Positions 42,160 through 51,700 of a DNA stretch of 55,024 nt are shown piece after piece (position 1 is the stretch's first letter; the number at the start of each line of letters is the position of its first letter). Source of the DNA: Winogradskyella psychrotolerans (GTDB taxonomy: Bacteria > Bacteroidota > Bacteroidia > Flavobacteriales > Flavobacteriaceae); the NCBI RefSeq assembly GCF_018860545.1, contig NZ_JAHKPN010000009.1, positions 1 through 55,024 of the forward strand, in the 5' to 3' direction. The notes below the pieces were generated by a model, which was given only the letters and a program-made list of their open reading frames with translations, ran no database searches and was not told the origin of the DNA. Made by a program: the position numbers and the translations under genes.

Positions 42160-44280
42160 ATGAAAGTATTTGATGATAAACACATTAAAAATGTGGCGTT
42201 TGTTGGCACGCATCGTGCTGGTAAAACCACATTGTCTGAGACCATGTTATTTGAAGCAGGTCTAATTAACAGACGAGGCACCGTAGAACAGCAAAATACC
42301 ATATCGGATTACCATGAATTTGAGCACCAACGCGGTGCTTCTGTTTTTGCAACACCTTTGCATACAGAATGGAGAAACTATAAAATTAATATTATTGATA
42401 CACCAGGTTTAGATGATTTTATAGGAGAAATAATGTCTTCCATTCGTGTCGCTGATACTATTGTAACAGTGATCAATGCAAAGCATGGTGTTGATATAGG
42501 CACAGAAATCATTTGGAATTACGTTGATAAATATCACAAACCCACACTGTTTGTAATCAATAAAATTGATAGTGATAAGGCTAATTTTGAATTGAGTCTC
42601 AATAGCTTAAAAGATTTAGTCGGTAATAATGCTGTTTTAATGCAATATCCAATTAAAATTGATGGAGCACAATGTATTATTGATGTGCTTAAAATGAAAT
42701 GCTACAAATTTGGACCAGAAGGAGGTAAGCCTGAAAAGTTAGTAATTCCTGAAGATCAAAAAGCGTATGCCAACCAACTTCATAATGAGCTCGTAGAAAA
42801 AGCTGCTGAAAATGATGAAGATCTTATGGAACGTTATTTTGATAAAGGCACGCTTAATGAAAACGAATTGAGAGAAGGTATAAAGCTAGGCATGTTAAAC
42901 CATGATATCTTTCCAATATTTTGTGTATCTGCTTTAAAAGATATGGGATCAGGTCGTTTAATGGGCTTTATAGATAATGTTGCACCAGCAGCAGGGGATT
43001 TAAAACCCGAACAAACCATTGAAGGTAAACTTATAAAACCTGAATTAGATGCTGATACCTCCCTTTTTGTATTTAAAAATATTCATCAACCCAATTTAGG
43101 ACAGATTACATTTTTTAAAGTGATGTCAGGTGAAGTAAAAATTAACGATAAACTTTTTAATACGAGAACTGGAGAGTTAGAGACGATAAATCAACTTTAT
43201 ATTATGGATGGAAAGCAAAAGCATTCTGTTCAGAAACTAACTGTAGGTGACATTGGAGCCACAACCAAGTTAAAATTTACTGAAACTAACGATACTCTAG
43301 CAACCAATGCCGAAACCGGAACTATAAGACCCATAAATTTCCCGCAACCAAGATTAGTAAAGGCTGTTTTTGCAGAAAGCACTACCGAAGAAGAGAAACT
43401 TAGCGATGCTTTGAGACGAATGCATAGTCAAGATTTAACGATTAATTTAAGTTATAACGATGAGACACATCAAACCTTAATTGGAACGCAAGGGGAACTA
43501 CATTTGGCAACTATAGTTTGGATCTTAGAACATATTTATGATGTAAAAGCACATTTTGAAGCACCCAAAATTTCATATCGTGAAACCATTCAACGAAGTG
43601 CTACAGCTAATTACAGACATAAAAAGCAGAGTGGAGGATCTGGACAATTTGGTCAGGTACATTTAAAAATTGAACCTTATTATGAAGGCATGCCAGAACC
43701 CGAAGGGTTTTCTCTAAGAGGGAAAGAAGTCGTAGACTTACCTTGGGGTGGAAAATTAGTATTTTATAATTGTATTGTCGGTGGAGTCATAGACCAACGC
43801 TATTTACCTTCCGTAATGAAAGGAATTTTGGAAGTGATGGAATCCGGACCTTTAACAGACTCATATATGAGAGATATAAGAGTTATGGTTTATGATGGAA
43901 AAATGCATGCCGTTGATTCTAATGATATCTCGTTTAAAATTGCCGGAGCTTATGCTTTTAAAGCTGCTTTTTTAAATGCGAATCCTAAATTATTAGAACC
44001 TATTGAAAAAATGAAGTTGACTGTACCAGGCGACATGGTTGGTAATGTAATGACAGAACTACAAAGCAGACGTGCCATAATTCAAGGTATTGAAAATGAA
44101 GCAAATTATCAAATATTAAAATGTACGATACCTGCTTCTGAATTAACAGATTTCTCTAGTCAGTTACGCTCAATTACACAAGGTAGAGCTACATATAATT
44201 CAAGTTTTGATGGTTATAATGCAGTGCCGAGTCATATTCAAAAACAATTAGTAACGAAACAAGAATTAGTAACTACTTAA
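42160..44280 (+). CDS. EF-G paralogue lacking the switch II histidine
   Basis: A 706-residue protein with all five EF-G domains. The P-loop (G16 to T23, GTHRAGKT) and NKID (134-137) are intact, so it should bind GTP. But switch II reads DTPGLDDF (80-87) in place of the usual DTPGHVDF, so the catalytic His is Leu84; switch I reads QRGASV in place of ERGITI. The domain IV tip is conserved (KKQSGGSGQFGQV). Together this fits a ribosome translocase paralogue with little or no GTP hydrolysis, like EF-G2 of Bacteroides, reported as a GTPase-lacking paralogue used in starvation. It is divergent from hpf and is followed by a small helical protein 12 bases on. Confidence 0.9.
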   Translation: MKVFDDKHIKNVAFVGTHRAGKTTLSETMLFEAGLINRRGTVEQQNTISDYHEFEHQRGASVFATPLHTEWRNYKINIIDTPGLDDFIGEIMSSIRVADTIVTVINAKHGVDIGTEIIWNYVDKYHKPTLFVINKIDSDKANFELSLNSLKDLVGNNAVLMQYPIKIDGAQCIIDVLKMKCYKFGPEGGKPEKLVIPEDQKAYANQLHNELVEKAAENDEDLMERYFDKGTLNENELREGIKLGMLNHDIFPIFCVSALKDMGSGRLMGFIDNVAPAAGDLKPEQTIEGKLIKPELDADTSLFVFKNIHQPNLGQITFFKVMSGEVKINDKLFNTRTGELETINQLYIMDGKQKHSVQKLTVGDIGATTKLKFTETNDTLATNAETGTIRPINFPQPRLVKAVFAESTTEEEKLSDALRRMHSQDLTINLSYNDETHQTLIGTQGELHLATIVWILEHIYDVKAHFEAPKISYRETIQRSATANYRHKKQSGGSGQFGQVHLKIEPYYEGMPEPEGFSLRGKEVVDLPWGGKLVFYNCIVGGVIDQRYLPSVMKGILEVMESGPLTDSYMRDIRVMVYDGKMHAVDSNDISFKIAGAYAFKAAFLNANPKLLEPIEKMKLTVPGDMVGNVMTELQSRRAIIQGIENEANYQILKCTIPASELTDFSSQLRSITQGRATYNSSFDGYNAVPSHIQKQLVTKQELVTT

Positions 44281-44292
44281 AACATTAAAGTT

Positions 44293-44673
44293 ATGCAAAG
44301 TAAAATATTATATTTAAGTGATTTGAAGTTTAATATAGAAACTTGGAAACGCGAATTACGCTTTCACTTCAATGAAATGGATACGTTTCAAGAAAAATTA
44401 GAAGAATTAGTACCACGTATAGATGATGCCATTGGCTATAAGAAGTTAGAAGTTTTTCAAAATCGAATAATGATAGAAAAAGATGCCATTAAAAAATTAA
44501 TGCATAGATGCAGAAATAAAATGGCCGCGATTAATAATTCAGATTTTAATGAATCTATAGATGGTCGGCTTCAGAATGAACAGCATACACTAAAGGAAGA
44601 TATGCGGATGTACATAAAAATGCATTATGAGTTAAAAGAAAATCTTATGGACTTCTTTATTGAAGTGTTATAA
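44293..44673 (+). CDS. Small all-helical protein of unknown function, co-transcribed with EF-G paralogue
   Basis: A 126-residue charged helical protein, likely a helical bundle with coiled-coil segments (for example residues 14-60 and 88-124). No signal peptide, membrane segment or known motif. It begins 12 bases after the EF-G-like stop and is followed by a strong terminator, so it shares that mRNA. By context it may act on the ribosome or in starvation, which is inference only. Confidence 0.75.
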   Translation: MQSKILYLSDLKFNIETWKRELRFHFNEMDTFQEKLEELVPRIDDAIGYKKLEVFQNRIMIEKDAIKKLMHRCRNKMAAINNSDFNESIDGRLQNEQHTLKEDMRMYIKMHYELKENLMDFFIEVL

Positions 44674-44695
44674 CTTTTTAAATAAAATGAACAAA

Positions 44696-44728
44696 AAAAC
44701 GCAAAATCCAAGATAGATTTTGCGTTTT
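44696..44728. terminator. Bidirectional intrinsic terminator
   Basis: Stem AAAACGCAAAATC (44696-44708) with GATTTTGCGTTTT (44716-44728), a perfect 13-bp match around a 7-base loop. It ends the EF-G-like operon and, in reverse, the adhesin/SprF transcript. Confidence 0.9.
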
Positions 44729-44775
44729 ATCGTCATACAATTTTAATAAATAATAGGTGGTATATACCGAAAACC

Positions 44776-45759
44776 TTATCTATAATAACTCTGACTCGTT
44801 CCTTTTGTACATGCACAATTACTTGCGCCTTGTAAAAAGTCTAATCCAATGGTTATCATATGCGTCCCAGAATTAAAACGAGACAAATCATTCATAGTAA
44901 CTTGATACGAATACGCAAAAAAGAATTGGTTGAATGTAATACCTGCCATTGGACCAAGATTTAAAGGCTTCATGAATTGATCATTCAAAAAACGGTACGA
45001 CCCTCCAACAAAATAATAATCTCCTTTTCTATTAAATTTTCTGTATTTAAAATTTATATCGGTACTAGATCGTCTATCACTATCAAACATTTGTACAAAT
45101 ACAGATGGCTCAAATTCTACATCTTTATTATGTCGATTTTTAATGACCACTCCAGTATATAATTGATAGTTCAATAACTTACTAGGTTCAACACCTAAAT
45201 ATTGGTCAATATCTTTTTTCAAGAAATTATTCGCATTAAAGCTTAAATAAAAGGCTTTCCAACGGTATAAAATACCTGCATCAAAGTTGTTGTTAGACAC
45301 GCCTCTATCATCTGTAATAGCTGGATCTAAAATAGGTATGTCATAAGTAGTATTAAAATTTTCTATTTCAATTCTAAAGCTATTAATGTTATATGATAAA
45401 CCAAAGGATAGGAACTGCTTAGTTTTATAATCTAAAGTTAAATGGTGCGCAAAAGAAAACTTAACTCCTTTTTGCCTTGTGTTACCATTCTTATCATTAT
45501 AAGCAGATATTCCAATTCCTGAACGATCGGCCATTCTAAAATCGGCGTACACTGATTGATTATCTGGAGCATCTTTTATGCCAACCCATTGTGTTAATCC
45601 GTTAGCTCTAATTTTTAAATTATCTCCAATTCCTGCGTAAGTAGGTGAAATAACAAAGTTGTTATCTGCCAAATACTGTGTAAATACCGGTAGATTTAAT
45701 TCTTGGCCGTAACTCTGAGCAAAGACCAAAAAAAGAATATATAGGGTGATTTTTTTCAT
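44776..45759 (-). CDS. PorP/SprF-family T9SS outer-membrane protein
   Basis: A 327-residue outer-membrane barrel with a signal peptide (1-18, SYGQ). The early segment LNLPVFTQYLADNNFVISPTYAGIGD, then GIGISAYNDKNG, LTLDYKTKQFLSFGL and a final YRF-like strand are typical of PorP/SprF proteins, which pair with large T9SS type B adhesins and help them reach or stay on the surface. It lies 27 bases downstream of the 2737-residue adhesin gene, the same order as sprB-sprF in Flavobacterium johnsoniae. Confidence 0.93.
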   Translation of the reverse strand: MKKITLYILFLVFAQSYGQELNLPVFTQYLADNNFVISPTYAGIGDNLKIRANGLTQWVGIKDAPDNQSVYADFRMADRSGIGISAYNDKNGNTRQKGVKFSFAHHLTLDYKTKQFLSFGLSYNINSFRIEIENFNTTYDIPILDPAITDDRGVSNNNFDAGILYRWKAFYLSFNANNFLKKDIDQYLGVEPSKLLNYQLYTGVVIKNRHNKDVEFEPSVFVQMFDSDRRSSTDINFKYRKFNRKGDYYFVGGSYRFLNDQFMKPLNLGPMAGITFNQFFFAYSYQVTMNDLSRFNSGTHMITIGLDFLQGASNCACTKGTSQSYYR

Positions 45760-45786
45760 AATGTTATCTTTCTAATGTTCTGGCTT

Positions 45787-48700
45787 TTATCTGTATAGTG
45801 TAAAGTGTCCAACAAATTCTTTATCGTTTATAGCGTCATTGGTTTTAACAACAAACCAATAATCACCAGTTGGTAATTCCCGACCTTTATATTTACCGTC
45901 CCAAACTTCACCTACACGATAATTAGCAACCCTTCGGCCATAACGATCAAATATATCGAAGGTTAAATCCGGGTAATTTAAAGTACAACCTGGTGCCCAT
46001 GTATCAAACTCTCCATCACCATTTGGTGTAAACCAATTAGGAATACAGATATCTTGAAACACTAATTCTACTTGTATTGTCGCATAACAACCACTACTAT
46101 CAGTTACTGTTATAGTATATAATCCAGATTCGTAAATGATAAATGAATTTTCATCACCATAATCCTCATCGTTTATGGTATATTGATAATCACCTGTACC
46201 ACCAGAAGCATTCGCTATATATTCGTTTAATTCACCTTCTGTTAAGTCTAAGGTTACTGGGTCAGCCATCTCTATATCAAAGAATTCAGTAGTTTGAATA
46301 CAACCATTTGTATGTCTAACATCTATAAAATGATCTGTTCCGACAGGAACATTTATAAATTTGTTATCCGATTGGTACGGTCCACCATTTAATGAGTAAT
46401 CAAGTTCATCTAAATCCTCAATTGAATCATCTACGGTCACCGTAACAATATTCCCTTGTGTATTATTATCACAAACAGATTCAATTATAATTTCTGGTAG
46501 AATACTTACAGATTCTGGGAAAGTGATGTTCCATTCTGACTCACAGCCTTCGGCATCTCTTACAAATACAATATGATCACCTCCTTCTAAACTTGTAAAG
46601 TCAAATTCAGTTTGCGCTGCACTTCCTGTTGTATATACACCGTCGTAATCATCTAAACTCACACTATAAGGCAATGTACCTCCTGAAATAGCAATACTAA
46701 ATTCACCATTAACGTCTCCAGAACATACCTCAGGAAAAAACGAATCAGGCACAATACTTAAGATTACAGGAGTAGGTTCAGTTATGGTGAAATCAAACGT
46801 TAAATAACAGCCTAATTCATCTTGTACAATAATATTGTAATCACCTGGTGCTAAATTCTCAATTGTATTGGTTTCAAAAAATTGATTAAGTTGAGGCGAA
46901 ATGGCATATTTTATAATTCCGGTTCCTCCAGAAGCCGTAATTTCAACCGATCCATTATTGTTTCCGGCACAACTGACATTATTTACTACTATTGAAGCAT
47001 CAAGTGGAGCATCTGGCTCAGTAATACTAATTGGAGCAGACGTTGCAACACAATCACCACTTTCAACCAAAACAACATAATCACCAGCAAAGAGTTCTGT
47101 GAAAAATCCAGGTGTGTTTTCAGTAGCAGTAACCGTATTTCCTGCATTATCTTGTAATGTATAGGTGTAATTTCCTAATCCACCTATCGCGGTTGCTAAA
47201 ATTGTTCCATTGTTATCACCAGCACAATTAATTGTAGGATTGGTAGATTCTAATGTCACTTCTAAATTAAGTAGAGGATCTACTGAAATTTCATTAGATA
47301 CATTTGTTTCACATCCATTAGCGTCTCTTACATAATAAGAATACGTTCCATCTGAAACACTAAATGTTGTTGATGTTGTAAACGTTCCTATAATTGCCGT
47401 AAATGAAGGATTGTCACTGTAAGAATATAATCCTGTTCCTCCAGTTGCGCTTAACGTTAATGTCGATTCTGTTAAACACGTTTGTGTCGTTGTTCTAACT
47501 AAACTAGCTTCAATTGAATCTGGTTCTGAAATCACAATATTTTCAGATGAAAACTCACAATCATAACCATCAGTAATTCTTACAAAATAAGTTCCAGGAC
47601 CTAAGTTTTCAAACGTATTAGATGTTTGTGGACCTGAAACACTTGGTGTTGGTAAAACAGTGTTTAAGGTATAAGTATAATTTGAACCTTGACCACCAGT
47701 TACATTTGTTATAGTAATACTGGCATCTTGATCTCCAAAACATGACAGAACTGTTGAGCTCGGAGTAAATGTTGCAGCAATTGGAGTAGGAGTCTCTAAT
47801 GTTATAGTTTCAGAAACGATACAACCACCTGCATCTCTAACATTAATGGTATAAGTACCTGCAGAAAGACTTGTAAACGAACCATTACTCGAATAAGCCA
47901 CAATGGCCGCACCTGTAAGTTCGTATTCATAATCTCCCCAACCACCAGTTGCAATAGCCGTAATTGTACCTTCGTTATCATTACAAGTTACATTAGACGT
48001 TTCTGATACATTTAGGGTCATTGCTTCTACAGGAGAAACAAGTGTTACATTCGATGTTGCAGAACAAAACGGAATATCAGTTTCTGTAAGCACTACAGCA
48101 TATGTTCCAGCTTCCATTCCTGACACTATCTCAGGATTTGTTGATGTATTTGCACTAACTATTCCAGTGACTGAAACTCCTGAATCATCAAATACTTCAT
48201 AAGTATAAGCACCTGTATAGCTTGCGACATTAATCTCGAATGAGCCAGAATTATCACCAAAACAAGTTATCGTATTTGGAGTTAACGTAAACGTTGGAAG
48301 CACGGCTTGAGAAACTGAAATTGAAACCTCTTCAGTACATGACGTTACGGTATCAGTTATGGTAATTGTATAACTTCCTGAAGGTACTCCAGAAAATACA
48401 TCTCCAGCAAAACTAATTGAAGCAGGACTAGGAGAAATACTATACGTATAAGAACCAGATCCACCATTAGTAGTCATTGTAATTTCACCATCATCATCGT
48501 TACAAGATGGTGACGCAGTTACTTCTGGTATTATAAATAATGGTGCTACAACATCTACTGACACTTCATTTCCACAACCATTAACATCTTGAATTTCGAT
48601 AGTATGGGTTCCTGAATATAAATTTGAAAGTGTGAATGGGAATGTTTGTGTTTGAAACGCACCACCATTGATACTTACACTATAAGGAGGTAAACCAACA

Positions 48701-51700
48701 GTATCTAATGTCACGTCAATTTCAAATGCACCTTCTTCAACTGTACATTGATTATTTAAGACTGCAGAAATACTTGGAGTAGGATCCATATCTAATACCA
48801 GAACAGGACTTGTAACAATACAATTATAAGCGTCTTTAACATGAACATAATAACTTCCAACATCCATATTGAAAGTACTTGAAGCATCCCAAGACGCATC
48901 CGTTACAAGTGGAGTAGTAGCCGTTGTTGTTATTTGATATTCATATGGAGGTGTTCCGTTAGAAGCGACAGCACTGATAACACCTGAATTAGGTTCACAA
49001 TTTACATTTTGATCTATTGTTGCTGACAGTTCTAATAGAAAAGCAGATTCTGTAATATTAAAAGGAGCTGTAATTATACCGCAACCAGCATTTGGTCCAG
49101 ATGTCTCACGAATAGAGACAAAATAATTTCCAAATGGTAATGGTCCATAGTCTGATATCGTTAATGAGCCATTGGCTGGTAAAGCCGCAGAATCACTTAT
49201 TCCTGTTGATGTTAAACTTAAAGAGTTGAAAATTTCATAAGTTATAGACACCGGACTTCCATAAGTACTAGTTATAGTAAATGAAACATTACCATCAGCA
49301 CTTCCTGTACACGTTATATTGTTAGAACTAACAGCAGTAGCCGTTAATGTAGAATTCGTAGGTATAGGAATTGTTGCAGGTTCGTAATAACTACATAATG
49401 TAGAGGCATCATATACAATGAATGTGTATAAAGCACCAGGTATTAAACCTGTGAATGTCGCAGATTCACTATCAGGTGCATCTTCGCTTACCCAAGTACC
49501 AGCAGGATATACAGTGCCAGGACCTTCATATATGCTGAAGAAAAATGGTCCATCACTAGTAAGAGTAGATCCTATGCTAACCACAGCTTCTCCACCTACA
49601 GAACAATCAACATTAGTTTCAATATCAATATCTAAATCGGTTGGAGGTGAAGCCACTAAAACATCTTGAACTAAAACAGAACATCCATTAGCATCAACAA
49701 CATTTATTTGATAAAGTCCAAAATCAACAACATCAAAACTAACAGATGTTGAACCAATGTTATTAAGTTCTGAATTTTCATAACCATTTGTTCCGGTTAC
49801 AAAATAATTATAAGGAGGAGTACCACCTGTCACTGAGTTTACAATTACTGATCCTTGAGAGATTCCACCTGCTCCACATGTAATATCAATAGCATCATAA
49901 TCGACAATAATAGGATCTGGTTGATCTATTGTTACAGTTTCAGTTGCTGTACATAGTTTTGAATCTGTAACTGTAACTGTATAGGTACCTGCTGGTAAAC
50001 TAGTCGTTTGAGTACCATAATCGGTGGCTGTGGTATCATTATTCACATTTATAGTGAATGGTGGCGTGCCCACTGAAGTATCTATAGTCACGTCAATTGC
50101 TCCGTTTGTATCACTATTACATAATATTTCTTGTGTTTGTACGACTAGACTTAGAGCTGGTAATGATAATGGAGTCACTGTAATTAAGGACGATTCCGCT
50201 ATACAACCGTTAGCATCGGTAATTTGAAGTTGGTACGTTCCCGCAGTTGCCGCACTATATGTAAATGGTGTTCCTGTTGCTCCTAAGTCCGTGTAAGCAG
50301 CTCCGTCAATAGATACTGCATAAGTATAAGGAGCTGCACCAGTAATTGTTCCGGTTAATATAGCATCTGGTAATGCTTCACAATCTAAATCCTTGGTTAA
50401 AACAACAGATAATGTTGGTGAAGGAGTAGGTACAATAGTATGTGATTCACTATAAACACAATCATTTTCATCTTTAACTTGAAACGTGTAAGTTCCAGGT
50501 TCTAAACCTGAAAAATCAGGTGATGTTTGATAAGCGGTCACTGCAGAAGCAGGTGCCGTAATTTGATATTGCAATGTACCCACACCGCCAGTTGTGCCAA
50601 TAATAGAAATGGTAGCCGTATTAGAAGGGCACGCCACATCTGTATTGTCAAACGTTAAAGCCGTTGGTGGATTTAATTCTTCAATTGTAATTTGCTCCAT
50701 TGCAGATGCACAACCAGTAGCGTCCATTACGATTACAGTATAATCTCCGGCCGTTAAATCACTAAAACTAGCAACATTCTGAAATGTTACACCATCAATA
50801 CTATAGCTATAAGGTGGTTGACCTCCTGTAACTCCTGTAACAGTAATTGTTCCACTAGAAAGACATGTGTAAGGTGCAGAGACTTCTACAGTACCAGTAA
50901 TAGGATCTGCTGAATTAATTGTCACAGTTTGTGGACTTGATTCACAAACATCTGTACCTGAAGTATATTCTACAACAACATCATAGTTTCCGATAGATAA
51001 TCCTGTAAATACATTTGAATTCACAAATGTAGCACCTCCATCAATACTATACGCAATACTACTACCATTAGCGTTAGTAACATTAATTGTTAAAGCTCCC
51101 GTACCATCAGAACCTGCACAGGCAATATCAGTGGTATCGACATTAAAATCTGGCCCTGAAATAGCATCAACATTTATAGTAACATCTGTGCTACAGTTAT
51201 TAGAATCAGTAACAGTTATATTATATATACCAGCTGAAGTGACTACAATTTCAGGTGTAGATTGAAATTCTGTAGCACCATTTACAAAGTAATAATAAGG
51301 AGAAGTTCCGCCTACTGGATACACTGTTATTTCACCATCAGAACAGTTTAAAGGACTCGTTAAAGCTACTGTTGCTGTTAATATCGGTGGTTCAATAATA
51401 GTAATGTCTTCTGAATAAATACAGCCATTTTCAGATTCAATTGTTGCTGTATAGGTTCCTGGGTTTAAATTTTGAAATGTGTAATTATTATCTATGACTG
51501 GACCAACAGTATTCACTATAGTTGCTCCTTGAGCAAGTGTAAACACATATTGTGGATCAGCATCATTTGCAGATATATGAATACTTCCTTTGTCCCCATG
51601 ACAAAGTGGCTGTGTAATTGTTGTAGAACCCGTAAACTCTCTGTCTCTAATTTGAACACTAGGAACTGTAAATACACAAGGGTTTGTTGCAACGCCTATT

